Positions 16,990 to 25,779 of a DNA stretch of 64,000 nt are shown in pieces. The notes under the pieces were generated by a model, which was not told the DNA's origin, searched no databases, and was given only the letters and a program-made list of their open reading frames with translations. Numbering within the stretch: position 1 is the stretch's first letter; each line of letters begins with the position of its first letter. The DNA is from Neobacillus niacini (lineage in GTDB: Bacteria; Bacillota; Bacilli; Bacillales; Cytobacillaceae). The position numbers were made by a program, and so were the translations under genes. Where the stretch lies: contig NZ_JAUSZN010000001.1 of assembly GCF_030817595.1 (NCBI RefSeq), forward strand, positions 4,471,501 to 4,535,500, given 5' to 3'.

Positions 16990-18222
16990 GTGCAATTTTT
17001 CAAGGTGAAAACAGTCGAAGAAACCTTCGTAATGATCGAAGAGAATATACCAGCTATAAAAGATACGGAGGAGCGCTCCCTTGAAGAGGCTCTCCATTAT
17101 ATAACCGCTGCGTGCGTCACAGCAAAGGAAAATATTCCGGGTTTTGACCGTTCAACCGTTGATGGATATGCCGTTAAGGCAAAAGACACTTATGGTTCAT
17201 CTGACTCGATGCCCGGGTTTTTAACGGTAGTCGGTGAAGTACGAATGGGTGAGAGTGCCGGAATCCATCTAGGACAGGGGGAGGCAGTCTACGTGCCAAC
17301 CGGCGGAATGATTCCTCCAGGCAGTGACAGCGTTATCATGATTGAGCATTGTGAAGACCATGATGGTCTGTTAAATACCTATAGGTCAGTGGCTCCTGGT
17401 GAGAACATTATTCGCGCAGGTGAAGACATCCGCGAAGGGGAAGTTGTTCTTCCGGAAGGGACGATCCTAAGACCTCAGGAGTTAGGTGCAATCGCTTCGC
17501 TTGGAATTAGTCGTGTTACGGTCTATCGCAAGCTTAAGGTGGGTTATCTATCCTCTGGTGATGAAATTGTTCCCTATCAAACTGAAAAACTTTTAGAAGG
17601 ACAAATCCGTGATATTAACTATTTGACGATTGCCAGCCTCGCAAAACAATGGAATGTTGAGGTTGTTTACGGTGGAATCGTGAAGGATGACTTTCAAGAG
17701 TTTCAGCAAAAAGCACAAAACCTTTATGATCAGGTTGATTGTTTAATTCTCTCTGGAGGAAGCTCAGTCGGGGCAAAGGATTATACCACAGATGTGATTC
17801 AATCCTTAGGTTCGCCAGGTGTTTTTGTCCATGGTATTTCTATTAAACCTGGAAAACCTACAATCCTTGCGATGGCAAATGGAAAACCTGTTATTGGCTT
17901 GCCAGGTCACCCAGCCTCTGCAATGATTATCTTCATGCTTTTTGGCGAAAAGATACTTCGAAAGTTAAAAGGCGAAAAAATCGACAAAAAACCAGATCGA
18001 ATTTTTGCAAGGATTACTAAAAATATTCCTTCGGCACCGGGCCGCTCTGACTATATTCGTGTTCGTTTGTTTGAAAAAGAAGGAGAATGGTGGGCAGATC
18101 CTATCATTGGGAAATCAGGTTTGATTATGACATTAGTAAAAAGCGATGGAATTGTTGAGATTCGTTCAGAAAAAGAGGGTATTTCACAGGGAGATTATGT
18201 ACCTGTGATTGCAACACGATGA
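16990..18222 (+). CDS. moeA: Molybdopterin molybdotransferase MoeA
   Basis: 410 residues. Inserts molybdate into adenylylated molybdopterin. Domain order is usual: IPGFDRSTVDGYAVKA near residue 50, then the beta-barrel with VPTGGMIPPGSDSVIMIEH, the MogA-like domain LILSGGSSVGAKDYT and VIGLPGHPASAMI, and a C-terminal barrel. Start is GTG with GGAAGGATG upstream; no better ATG exists nearby. It is followed 14 bases later by a second, longer moeA, so the window holds two MoeA-type genes in tandem. Confidence 0.9.
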   Translation: MQFFKVKTVEETFVMIEENIPAIKDTEERSLEEALHYITAACVTAKENIPGFDRSTVDGYAVKAKDTYGSSDSMPGFLTVVGEVRMGESAGIHLGQGEAVYVPTGGMIPPGSDSVIMIEHCEDHDGLLNTYRSVAPGENIIRAGEDIREGEVVLPEGTILRPQELGAIASLGISRVTVYRKLKVGYLSSGDEIVPYQTEKLLEGQIRDINYLTIASLAKQWNVEVVYGGIVKDDFQEFQQKAQNLYDQVDCLILSGGSSVGAKDYTTDVIQSLGSPGVFVHGISIKPGKPTILAMANGKPVIGLPGHPASAMIIFMLFGEKILRKLKGEKIDKKPDRIFARITKNIPSAPGRSDYIRVRLFEKEGEWWADPIIGKSGLIMTLVKSDGIVEIRSEKEGISQGDYVPVIATR

Positions 18223-18236
18223 GGGGGATAAAATAG

Positions 18237-20159
18237 ATGGACCAGAATCGCTATAAACGGAAAATATATTTAGAGGACAAACCCCGATCGGAAGCAAAGC
18301 GAGAAATTCTCAAGGCATTTTCTCTGCCCCTTGAAATAGAAATGATACCAACCAGTGATGCTCTTGGCCGTGTAACGGCTGAACCAATTTTTGCTAATGT
18401 TTCCATGCCTCATTACCATGCATCGGCAATGGATGGAATTGCGGTAATTGCTGAGAAAACGTATACTGCCCACGAGCAAAATCCCCTTCAGCTTAAGCTA
18501 GGGATTGATTTTGCGATTGTGGATACAGGAAACGCGATTCCTTCGCCATTTAATGCGGTAATCATGATCGAACATGTCGATATGATTGATGAGGAAACGA
18601 TTGAAATTATTGAACCGGCTACACCTTGGCAGCATATCCGTCCAATTGGGGAGGATATCGTCCAAGAGGAAATGCTTTTCCCGCAAGGACATATTCTAAG
18701 ACCTGCAGACTTAGGAGTGCTGTTGGCCGGACAGCAGCTTCACATTCCAGTTGTAAAGAAGCCGATTGTTTCCATTATTCCAACTGGTAACGAGCTGGTC
18801 GAAGCAGATAGCGAACTTTCTTCTGGAAAAATTATAGAATTTAACGGAACGGTATTTGCGAATTTTGTAAAAGATTGGGGCGGCGAGCCAAGACTTCACC
18901 GGATTGTGAAGGATGAACCTGAACAGATTAAGTCTGTTTTGCTTGAAGCTGCGAAAGACTCTGATATTATCGTTATCAATGCCGGATCATCAGCAGGTTC
19001 AAAGGATTATACCGTTCACATCATTGGTGAAATTGGCACGGTCTTTACCCATGGTGTAGCTGCAAGGCCAGGTAAACCGGTTATTTTAGGAAAAATAAAT
19101 GAAAAAATTGTCGTAGGTGTTCCTGGATATCCAGTTTCAGCTTATTTAGCACTAGAGTGGTTTGTACGCCCGCTAATTTGCAAATATCTGCAGATACCAG
19201 AGCCAAAAAGACAAACGGTAAGTGTCAAGCTTGGCCGCCGGATTGTATCAGGTATGGGTGCAGAAGATTTTGTACGAATGAATATCGGCTATGTGAATGG
19301 ACAGTTTGTTGCCAACCCGCTGACAAGAGCAGCAGGTGTAACCATGTCCTATGTTCGAGCAGATGGCCTTCTTATCGTTCCAGCCAACGTAAGTGGCTAT
19401 GAACAGGGTGAGTTTGCTGAGGTGGAGCTTTTGAGACCACTTGAGGAAATTAAAAACGCCATTATGTTTTCTGGAAGCCACGATTTAACGATTGACCTAT
19501 TATCATCACAGCTAAAAAGAGTTCGTGCTGATATGAAAATAGTTTCCTCCCATGTTGGCAGTATGGCTGGAATCATGGCAATTCGAAAAGGAGAGGCCCA
19601 CGTAGCGGGCATTCATTTGCTTGACCCCAATACAAAGCAATATAATATCTCATATGTTAAGAAAATATTAGCTGGCGTTAATGTTATCCTTTTTCCGTTT
19701 CTAAAAAGAAAGCAAGGATGGATTTTACCGAAAGGAAATCCGCTTGGTATTGAAACAGTCTTAGATATTTTTGAGAAAAAAGCGAACTTCGTTAATCGTC
19801 AAAAAGGTGCAGGCACGAGGATTCTCTTCGATATGCTGCTTGAGGAGAACGATATTTCATCAGAAGAGATTACCGGTTACGACCGGGAAATGTTTTCACA
19901 CTTAGCGGTAGCGGCTGAGGTAAATGGAGACGACCATGGAGCAGGACTAGGAATCTATCCTGCTGCAAAAGCTATGAACCTAGATTTTATTCCAGTAGCT
20001 GATGAAGAGTATGATTTAGTGATGACGCGGAGCTTTTATGAAAGTGAAAGTGGCAAACAGTTAATCGATATTATTCAATCACCGATCTTTAAACAGCAGG
20101 TCGAAAAAATCGGCGGCTATGAAGTGGTCGAAAATGCAGAGCCAAAGAAATTGGTCTGA
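18237..20159 (+). CDS. MoeA fused to a C-terminal periplasmic-binding-protein-like domain
   Basis: 640 residues. Residues 1-400 are a MoeA domain set (MPHYHASAMDGIAVIA, INAGSSAGSKDYT, VVGVPGYPVSAYLAL). Residues from about 415 match the substrate-binding fold fused to MoeA or to LysR-like DNA-binding domains in Mo-related proteins (MFSGSHDLTIDLLSSQLKR, GSMAGIMAIRKGEAHVAGIHL, GYDREMFSHLAVAAEVNGDDHGAGLG). No signal peptide, so it acts in the cytoplasm. The added domain may bind molybdate, tungstate or a pterin; this is inferred from the fold. RBS GAGGGGG. Tandem with moeA suggests division of labour, for instance Mo versus W. Confidence 0.85.
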   Translation: MDQNRYKRKIYLEDKPRSEAKREILKAFSLPLEIEMIPTSDALGRVTAEPIFANVSMPHYHASAMDGIAVIAEKTYTAHEQNPLQLKLGIDFAIVDTGNAIPSPFNAVIMIEHVDMIDEETIEIIEPATPWQHIRPIGEDIVQEEMLFPQGHILRPADLGVLLAGQQLHIPVVKKPIVSIIPTGNELVEADSELSSGKIIEFNGTVFANFVKDWGGEPRLHRIVKDEPEQIKSVLLEAAKDSDIIVINAGSSAGSKDYTVHIIGEIGTVFTHGVAARPGKPVILGKINEKIVVGVPGYPVSAYLALEWFVRPLICKYLQIPEPKRQTVSVKLGRRIVSGMGAEDFVRMNIGYVNGQFVANPLTRAAGVTMSYVRADGLLIVPANVSGYEQGEFAEVELLRPLEEIKNAIMFSGSHDLTIDLLSSQLKRVRADMKIVSSHVGSMAGIMAIRKGEAHVAGIHLLDPNTKQYNISYVKKILAGVNVILFPFLKRKQGWILPKGNPLGIETVLDIFEKKANFVNRQKGAGTRILFDMLLEENDISSEEITGYDREMFSHLAVAAEVNGDDHGAGLGIYPAAKAMNLDFIPVADEEYDLVMTRSFYESESGKQLIDIIQSPIFKQQVEKIGGYEVVENAEPKKLV

Positions 20160-20172
20160 AGAGGTGCACAAG

Positions 20173-20637
20173 ATGAATTTTCAAATTTCAAAAGAACCGA
20201 TCGATATTCAATCTGTCATAGATAAGGTTGTTCAGCGCAATGCTGGAGCAATTACTACTTTTATTGGAACCGTTCGTGAATTAACAAAAGGAAAAAAGAC
20301 TTTATTTTTAATATACGATGCGTACGAAGCGATGGCAGTGAAAAAATTGGAGCAAATCGGCAGGGAGATTGAAGAGCGCTGGGAAGGTGCACAAGTAGCC
20401 ATTACCCATCGAGTGGGCAGGCTGGATATAACAGATATCGCCGTGGTTATAGCCGTTTCTACTCCTCACCGTGCCGATGCCTATGATGCGAATCGATATG
20501 CCATTGAGCGGATTAAAGAAATCGTCCCGATTTGGAAAAAGGAACATTGGGAAGATGGCGAAGAGTGGATGGGCAACCAGCTCGAAACTGTCGCTTACCC
20601 TAGTGGCAAGCCTGAGGAGAGTGACTTAAATGAATAA
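20173..20637 (+). CDS. moaE: Molybdopterin synthase catalytic subunit MoaE
   Basis: 154 residues. With MoaD it converts cyclic pyranopterin phosphate to molybdopterin. Family motifs GAITTFIGTVRE, HRVGRLDITDIAVVIAVSTPHR and PIWKKEHWEDGEEW are present, the last with the catalytic lysine. ATG 20173 has GAAGAGGTG upstream; a longer frame begins inside the preceding gene. Overlaps moaD by 8 bases. Confidence 0.92.
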   Translation: MNFQISKEPIDIQSVIDKVVQRNAGAITTFIGTVRELTKGKKTLFLIYDAYEAMAVKKLEQIGREIEERWEGAQVAITHRVGRLDITDIAVVIAVSTPHRADAYDANRYAIERIKEIVPIWKKEHWEDGEEWMGNQLETVAYPSGKPEESDLNE

Positions 20638-20863
20638 AGTTTTATTTTTTGCTCATTTACGCGACGCAGTCGGTGAAGAGTTTCTTAAGATCGATGCAAG
20701 CGGCAAAACAGTTGCTGAATTAAAAGCAGAATTAGTTCGTAATTACAATCTTCCAAAATTAGATAGTGTTATGACAGCTGTTAATGAAGAATTTGCCCAG
20801 GATGATGAAGTGATTCAAGATGGTGATGAAATTGCCTTTATTCCTCCTGTAAGCGGCGGCTGA
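20630..20863 (+). CDS. moaD: Molybdopterin synthase sulfur carrier subunit MoaD
   Basis: 77 residues with the ubiquitin-like fold and the required C-terminal double glycine (PPVSGG), which is adenylylated by MoeB and turned into a thiocarboxylate. Starts inside the end of moaE, with GAGGAGAG upstream, so the two subunits are translationally coupled. Confidence 0.92.
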   Translation: MNKVLFFAHLRDAVGEEFLKIDASGKTVAELKAELVRNYNLPKLDSVMTAVNEEFAQDDEVIQDGDEIAFIPPVSGG

Positions 20864-20892
20864 TACGGTTGTTTGGAAAAGGGGAAAACAGA

Positions 20893-21912
20893 ATGGACGA
20901 ACGATATTCACGACAGGTCCTCTTTCCAGGAATCGGAAAAGAAGGACAAGATAAAATTAGTAGGAAGCATGTGTTAATGATTGGAGCCGGCGCCCTTGGC
21001 TCTGGAAATGCAGAGGTACTTACACGGGCTGGGATTGGCCGACTTACAATTGTTGACAGGGATTATGTCGAAGCAAGTAACCTTCAGCGTCAACAGCTTT
21101 ATACTGAAGAGGATGTCATTGAGAAGCTTCCAAAAGCAGCTGCGGCACAAAAGCGCCTTAAGGCTATCAACTCGGACGTAGAAGTGAAGGCAATTATCGC
21201 TGATGCTACTCCACCTATGCTGGAGGATTTGGTGAAGGATGTTGATGTGATCATTGATGCGACCGATAATTTTGAAACGCGGATGGCAATTAATGATGTT
21301 TCACAAAAGTATAGCATACCCTGGATTTATGGTGCGTGTGTTGGCAGTTATGGAATGAGTTTTTCGTTTATACCAGGGAAAACTCCTTGTTTAAATTGCT
21401 TGTTACGGACGATTCCGATGCAGGGATTAACCTGTGATACCGGCGGAATTATCTCGCCTGCAGTCCAAATGGTAATTTCCCATCAAAGTGCCGAAGCGCT
21501 CAAAATGCTTGTTGAGGATTGGGAGGCCGTTCGAACTTCGTTTGTCAGCTTTGACTTGTGGCGGAACCAATATACGAGTTTGAAAATGGGAAAAGCCAAA
21601 TTTTCAGGCTGTTTATCGTGCGGCGAAGAAAGAACCTATCCTTATCTAGACTCAGAAAATATGACAAAGACGACTGTTTTATGCGGCCGGGATACGGTGC
21701 AGATTCGCCCATCCACACAAGGTGAGCTATCGCTTGAAAAACTGGCAGGGCAGCTGAGTACACTCGGGTATACGGTCAAAGGGAATCCGTACCTTCTGTC
21801 AGTGGAAATGGATTCTGAGCGATTGGTCATCTTTAACGATGGACGTGCTCTTATACACGGCACAAAAGACTTAACCCATGCCAAATCCATTTATCAAAGA
21901 ATATTAGGTTAA
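20893..21912 (+). CDS. moeB: MoeB/ThiF-type adenylyltransferase activating MoaD
   Basis: 339 residues, E1-like enzyme. The start RYSRQVLFPGIGKEGQ, nucleotide loop MIGAGALGSGNAEVL and DATDNFETRMAIND are standard. Zinc cysteines are in PCLNCLLR and GCLSCGEE. The extra 80-residue C-terminal part (DTVQIRPSTQGELSLEKLA onward) is the small ThiF-C-like domain found in Bacillus relatives, not a rhodanese. It is 30 bases after moaD, so MoaD activation is the likely job; ThiS activation is possible too. ATG 20893 preferred (AAGGGG upstream) over TTG 20869. Last gene of the Mo operon. Confidence 0.88.
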   Translation: MDERYSRQVLFPGIGKEGQDKISRKHVLMIGAGALGSGNAEVLTRAGIGRLTIVDRDYVEASNLQRQQLYTEEDVIEKLPKAAAAQKRLKAINSDVEVKAIIADATPPMLEDLVKDVDVIIDATDNFETRMAINDVSQKYSIPWIYGACVGSYGMSFSFIPGKTPCLNCLLRTIPMQGLTCDTGGIISPAVQMVISHQSAEALKMLVEDWEAVRTSFVSFDLWRNQYTSLKMGKAKFSGCLSCGEERTYPYLDSENMTKTTVLCGRDTVQIRPSTQGELSLEKLAGQLSTLGYTVKGNPYLLSVEMDSERLVIFNDGRALIHGTKDLTHAKSIYQRILG

Positions 21913-21917
21913 ATAGA

Positions 21918-22034
21918 AAAGCGGAAGCGCCTTGGGCAGACCCGACAGGCATAAAACGAGCGCTGACTGAAGGCGTGCTTTTTGCCTTCCGAAGTGATTG
22001 GTTTATGACCCCGAGGGGCTAGGCGCTGGAGCTG
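21918..22034. repeat. GCGCC-type intergenic element, full-length copy
   Basis: Starts GAAAAGCGGAAGCGCCTT and ends GCTAGGCGCTGGAGCTGGA, so its ends are roughly complementary (AAGCGCC / GGCGCT). It follows moeB at once. Shortened relatives of it are at about 26836, 31690 and 38766. I recognise such elements as common in Bacillus intergenic DNA. Confidence 0.6.
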
Positions 22035-22046
22035 GACAACAACTAA

Positions 22047-22072
22047 CTCGTACCTTTTGGTGCGGGTTTTTA
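22047..22072 (+). terminator. Terminator at the end of the Mo operon
   Basis: CTCGTACC, loop TTTT, GGTGCGGG (8 pairs including G-T), then TTTTT. Ends the moeB transcript. Confidence 0.75.
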
Positions 22073-22090
22073 ATATGACATAAACCAACA

Positions 22091-22106
22091 TGTTTCACGT
22101 GAAACA
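22091..22106. other. parS: parS, Spo0J/ParB chromosome-partitioning site
   Basis: TGTTTCACGTGAAACA matches the B. subtilis consensus TGTTNCACGTGAAACA exactly and is extended by three more complementary bases on each side (22088-22109). It lies in the non-coding gap between the Mo operon terminator and ywdI. The site loads ParB and SMC near the origin, in keeping with the origin-proximal synteny of the window. Confidence 0.93.
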
Positions 22107-22178
22107 TGTCGGAATTTCTATTTGGCTGGCGAATTTGGTATGATGATATAAAGAATGGAATAGAGGAGTTTAAAAATC

Positions 22179-22466
22179 GTGAATATATCGGTTGAAAAAT
22201 TATTAAGGAAAATCGAAGAGGAATTAACGCTGGCAAAAAACAGCACGAAGCAAGATAACTTGCGGGAAAAAGTGTACTCTATTAAAATATTATGCGAGCT
22301 GATCCTAGATGAAAAGCAAAGACCGCAGGAAGCACCACTAAATCCTGTCCCGTCATTTCAGCCTGTAACCGTACAGCCGTCCTTTCAGCAGCCAGTAACA
22401 TTAAATCAACCAAAAAAACTAGAAATGGAAGACGAAGCAAACGGCGATTCGCTATTTGATTTTTAA
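22179..22466 (+). CDS. ywdI: YwdI family protein (DUF5327)
   Basis: 95 residues, cytoplasmic, charged helical N-terminal half (VEKLLRKIEEELTLAKN) and a Pro/Gln-rich low-complexity middle (PVTVQPSFQQPVTLNQP), ending in acidic GDSLFDF. GTG start with GAGGAG 10 bases upstream. Matches the size and place of B. subtilis ywdI, near ywdK and gerQ. Function unknown. Confidence 0.75.
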   Translation: MNISVEKLLRKIEEELTLAKNSTKQDNLREKVYSIKILCELILDEKQRPQEAPLNPVPSFQPVTVQPSFQQPVTLNQPKKLEMEDEANGDSLFDF

Positions 22467-22472
22467 TAGATC

Positions 22473-22654
22473 GCTGTGTTAAAGCTAAATGATGATTAGT
22501 ACACTCTGTTGATTGGAGCGGAAGGCACGTAGACTCCTGCGGGAGGACGGGGCAGGTGAGACCCCACAGGCGCATAAGCGCCGAGGAGGTTCACCGGACC
22601 GCCCGCGGAAAGCGAAGTGCCTGGAGCGGAAATCAACAGACCATTTTACACAGC
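22473..22654. repeat. Interspersed element, copy 2
   Basis: Begins GCTGTGTTAAA, ends TTTTACACAGC. Contains CTGTTGATTGGAGCGGAAGG, GACTCCTGCGGGAGGAC, GGTGAGACCCCACAGGCGC and GGAGCGGAAATCAACAG. Lies between ywdI and ywdK; the open frames in it are incidental. Confidence 0.85.
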
Positions 22655-22684
22655 TAAACTTAAAAGTAGAAGAAAGGGGAAAAC

Positions 22685-23056
22685 ATGAAAACTTTTATTA
22701 TTATCGGCGCTATTAACGCCTTTTTAGCGGTGGCACTTGGGGCATTTGGTGCTCATGGACTTAAGGATAGGCTAGATCCCTATTACCTAGACATTTGGAA
22801 AACAGGTGTAACCTATCAAATGTTTCATGCAACTGCACTTTTGGTCATTGGAATCCTGCTAGGCAAAGTGGCAGCAAGTACATTCTTCACTTGGTCAGGT
22901 TGGCTATTCCTAGTAGGAATCATTCTTTTCAGCGGAAGTCTCTATGTTTTAAGCTTAACAAAAGTAGGAGTGCTTGGCGCAATCACACCGCTTGGAGGAG
23001 TTTGCTTCTTAGCAGGCTGGATCTTAATGATTATTGGTACAGTAAAGGATTTATAA
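22685..23056 (+). CDS. ywdK: YwdK, DUF423 family membrane protein
   Basis: 123 residues with four membrane helices. The family signature near the N-terminus, ALGAFGAHGLKDRL, and GVTYQMFHATALL are intact, as is the ITPLGGVCFLAGWILM end. Function of DUF423 is unknown. RBS AGAAAGGGG. Followed by a strong terminator shared with gerQ on the other strand. Confidence 0.88.
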   Translation: MKTFIIIGAINAFLAVALGAFGAHGLKDRLDPYYLDIWKTGVTYQMFHATALLVIGILLGKVAASTFFTWSGWLFLVGIILFSGSLYVLSLTKVGVLGAITPLGGVCFLAGWILMIIGTVKDL

Positions 23057-23057
23057 A

Positions 23058-23100
23058 ATAGAAAAAGGCATTGGACTTGAGTTCCAATGCCTTTTTCTAT
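23058..23100. terminator. Bidirectional terminator between ywdK and gerQ
   Basis: An 18-bp perfect stem (ATAGAAAAAGGCATTGGA and its complement) around a 7-base loop with A and T runs at the two ends. Confidence 0.88.
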
Positions 23101-23561
23101 TATCTTGGCGGGAAAGTACTTAAACCAGGTCCAGCCCCAAAAGGATATTCGTATTCAAGCTCTTCATCAAATGTAGCATAATCGAAAGCTACCATTGGGA
23201 TGAGCGTACGCTGACCGGTTTGAGGATCACTTAAAATGAGATGGTCGCGTCCTGCTGCTTCAATAATTCCAACAAATTTCTTGGCATTCCATTGGTTGTT
23301 GCCTTCAAAAGTTGCATAAACAGTTGCTAACTTCCCTTTGTTTAGTCGTAAAATATTTTCGATGTACGATTGCTCAATTGGCAGCATTCCCTGCTGCTGT
23401 GAAGCTGCAGGAGTCCCGGCAGGAGCTCCTTGTTGTGGAAACTGTGGAAACCCTTGCTGCTGCTGACCAGGAAAGTATCCTCCTTGGCCTTGAAATTGAT
23501 TTCCGCCTTGCTGTCTAGCGGGATAAGGCTGATACCCTTGTTGATTATAATATTGATTCAT
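23100..23561 (-). CDS. gerQ: Spore coat protein GerQ
   Basis: 153 residues. The N-terminal half is a Gln/Pro/Gly/Tyr-rich tail (MNQYYNQQGYQPYPARQQ) like that cross-linked by transglutaminase Tgl in the B. subtilis coat; the C-terminal domain (from IEQSYIENILRLNKGKLATV to the end) is the conserved GerQ fold. Needed in B. subtilis to place the cortex hydrolase CwlJ, hence for germination. RBS AGGAGGG. Shows that the organism forms endospores. Confidence 0.93.
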   Translation of the reverse strand: MNQYYNQQGYQPYPARQQGGNQFQGQGGYFPGQQQQGFPQFPQQGAPAGTPAASQQQGMLPIEQSYIENILRLNKGKLATVYATFEGNNQWNAKKFVGIIEAAGRDHLILSDPQTGQRTLIPMVAFDYATFDEELEYEYPFGAGPGLSTFPPR

Positions 23562-23741
23562 CTTTTTCCCTCCTATAAATGACTAAACGAATGCCCAACA
23601 GTCTATTCATACTCCACAAACAATTAAATGGTGACAATCGGGATGGTCCCGATTTGAGCGGATTCGGAGCTGTAACTTAAGACTCGCTGTTTTATTAGTA
23701 TGAGGAGGGAAAGGGAAATATGACTTATCAAAATGACAAAA

Positions 23742-23769
23742 AAAGTTCTCAGCAAAAGCTGAGAACTTT
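23742..23769 (-). terminator. Terminator of hemQ
   Basis: A 12-bp stem AAAGTTCTCAGC with a 4-base loop; on the minus strand it is followed by a T run. Confidence 0.85.
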
Positions 23770-23773
23770 GGTG

Positions 23774-24517
23774 TTAAACATGTAAGAATCGAGGGACTCT
23801 TTCTTCCTCTAATAAGTTGCCGACAAAGAAGGCACCAAATTCACCGAAGCGTGCACTTACTTCATCAAAACGCATTTCATAGACAAGTTTTTTAAATTGA
23901 AGAACATCCTCAGCAAACAGCGTTACGCCCCACTCATAATCATCAAAGCCCACAGAACCTGTAATGATTTGCTTCACTTTTCCTGCATATGTACGCCCAA
24001 TCATTCCGTGGCTCCTCATCATATTGCGGCGATCTTCCATCGGAAGCATATACCAGTTGTCGTTGCCCTGACGGCGCTTGTCCATTGGATAGAAACAAAC
24101 ATGTGCTGTTTTAGGAAGCTTAGGGTATAGACGAGCAAGAATTTGTGGATTTTGGTATGGGTCCTCTCCAGCAGGCAAGTAGTTACTTAATTCAACTACA
24201 GACACATAAGAGTGAGCAGGAATCGTAAACTCTGCTAATTTTGTTTTATTAAATTCTGTTTCAATTTCATTTAGTTCTGCCATTGTTGGGCGTAAAATCA
24301 TCATCATGAAATCTGCCTTTTGTCCAACAATTGTATATAAAGCATGACTGCCTTCGTTACGTTCTTGTGTGTGATTCCATTTTTCAACTAGACTTAAAAA
24401 CTCGTGAATCGCGGACTGGCGTTCATCACTGGAAAGCATTTTCCAAGTTGTCCAATCAACTGTACGGAAATCATGCAAACAATACCAGCCATCAAGCGTT
24501 TGAGCTGCTTCACTCAT
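23774..24517 (-). CDS. hemQ: Coproheme decarboxylase HemQ
   Basis: 247 residues. Last enzyme of the coproporphyrin-dependent haem pathway: decarboxylates coprohaem III with peroxide. Key residues can be placed: Y143 and K147 in CFYPMDKRR and the proximal histidine H170 in [10 protein letters not shown] (the Geobacillus enzyme numbers are two higher). ATG 24517 has TTAGGAG upstream and the family start [12 protein letters not shown]. In line with its neighbours gerQ and pta as in B. subtilis (ywfI). Confidence 0.94.
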   Translation of the reverse strand: MSEAAQTLDGWYCLHDFRTVDWTTWKMLSSDERQSAIHEFLSLVEKWNHTQERNEGSHALYTIVGQKADFMMMILRPTMAELNEIETEFNKTKLAEFTIPAHSYVSVVELSNYLPAGEDPYQNPQILARLYPKLPKTAHVCFYPMDKRRQGNDNWYMLPMEDRRNMMRSHGMIGRTYAGKVKQIITGSVGFDDYEWGVTLFAEDVLQFKKLVYEMRFDEVSARFGEFGAFFVGNLLEEERVPRFLHV

Positions 24518-24672
24518 TAAAATCACTCCTAAATAATCATTCTTCTTATTTACAATCTTTACTATAACATAGTTTGACCAAGTCACGCTTGAATAAACCA
24601 CTAAGGATAATTTTTAGAAAAGAAGTGAATAGTAAATGAGTGTGAAGTTTTTTGAATAAAAAAACATTTGTC

Positions 24673-24687
24673 ATGAAAACGCCACCT
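24673..24687. promoter_or_regulatory. Candidate cre site upstream of pta
   Basis: ATGAAAACGCCACCT matches the degenerate cre consensus at 14 of 15 positions. It lies about 40 bases ahead of an extended -10 (TGCTAAAAT, 24715-24723), a position fitting the CcpA activation known for B. subtilis pta and ackA. Confidence 0.5.
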
Positions 24688-24751
24688 AAGTTGAATTTTT
24701 CAACAGGTAAAGTATGCTAAAATAGGTAGATTTAATTAAGGAGGATTTATT

Positions 24752-25726
24752 GTGGCTGATTTATTTGAAGGTTTAAAACAAAAATTATCTGGTCGTGATA
24801 TGCGCATTGTTTTTCCTGAGGGCTTGGACGAGCGGATTGTCAGGGCAGCAAGCAGGCTGGCAGAGGAAAAGCGATTAACACCTATTTTAATTGGTAATAT
24901 CGAGCAGGTTCAGGCTAAGGCCCAGGAGCTTGGCGTTTCCTTAGATGCAGCAGAAATCTATGACCCAGCAAGCTATGCGGCAATGGACGAGCTAGTAGCA
25001 GCTTTTGTTGAACGTCGTAAAGGAAAAGCAACCGAAGAGGATGCACGTAAGATTTTATTAGATGAAAATTATTTCGGGACGATGCTGGTTTATTTGAATA
25101 AAGCAGACGGTTTAGTGAGCGGTGCGGCACATTCTACAGCTGATACGGTTCGCCCTGCATTGCAAATTATTAAAACAAAAGCAGGCGTCAAGAAAACGTC
25201 TGGTGTTTTCATCATGGTTCGTGAGGATGAAAAATACGTATTTGCTGATTGTGCGATCAATATCGCTCCCGACAGCAATGATTTAGCAGAAATTGCGGTA
25301 GAAAGTGCAAAAACTGCTAATATGTTTGATATTGAACCAAGAATTGCTATGCTTAGCTTTTCAACAAAGGGTTCAGCGAAGTCTCCAGAAACAGAAAGAG
25401 TTTCAGCCGCTGTTGAAGAAGCAAAACGCCGTGACTCTTCATTAGTGATTGATGGAGAATTCCAGTTTGATGCTGCATTTGTACCGTCTGTGGCAAAAAG
25501 TAAGGCACCAGATTCACCGCTTCAAGGGGATGCGAATGTTTTTATCTTCCCAAGTCTTGAAGCAGGAAATATCGGCTACAAAATTGCCCAGCGTTTAGGT
25601 GGATTCGAAGCGGTTGGACCAATCCTTCAAGGATTAAATAAACCTGTGAACGACCTATCACGCGGCTGTAATGAAGAAGATGTTTATAAGCTAGCATTAA
25701 TTACGGCAGCACAAGGAATACAATAG
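24752..25726 (+). CDS. pta: Phosphate acetyltransferase
   Basis: 324 residues. Interconverts acetyl-CoA and acetyl phosphate in overflow metabolism. Single catalytic-domain form as in B. subtilis, starting MADLFEGLKQKLSGRDMRIVFPEG, with GLVSGAAHSTADTVRPALQ, SFSTKGSAKSPE and the C-terminal VNDLSRGCNEEDVYKLALITA. GTG start with AAGGAGG 10 bases upstream. Own transcript: promoter and cre upstream, terminator downstream. Confidence 0.95.
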   Translation: MADLFEGLKQKLSGRDMRIVFPEGLDERIVRAASRLAEEKRLTPILIGNIEQVQAKAQELGVSLDAAEIYDPASYAAMDELVAAFVERRKGKATEEDARKILLDENYFGTMLVYLNKADGLVSGAAHSTADTVRPALQIIKTKAGVKKTSGVFIMVREDEKYVFADCAINIAPDSNDLAEIAVESAKTANMFDIEPRIAMLSFSTKGSAKSPETERVSAAVEEAKRRDSSLVIDGEFQFDAAFVPSVAKSKAPDSPLQGDANVFIFPSLEAGNIGYKIAQRLGGFEAVGPILQGLNKPVNDLSRGCNEEDVYKLALITAAQGIQ

Positions 25727-25735
25727 GTTTTTCAT

Positions 25736-25762
25736 GCCAGTCCTGGGTAGGGCTGGCTTTTT
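25736..25762 (+). terminator. Terminator of pta
   Basis: GCCAGTCCT / AGGGCTGGC stem with loop GGGT, then TTTTTAT. Confidence 0.85.
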
Positions 25763-25779
25763 ATATTAGAGGTTTTTGA

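Noticed and set aside
22513..22716. Coding frame across the interspersed element before ywdK
   Set aside because: Lies wholly in a repeat present five times in non-coding gaps; frames are not conserved between copies.
23720..23785. 21-codon frame with a strong [24 protein letters not shown]
   Set aside because: It overlaps the hemQ terminator hairpin and matches no family I know; probably fortuitous.
24632..24658. Very short frame before pta
   Set aside because: Only a handful of codons; no evidence of function.
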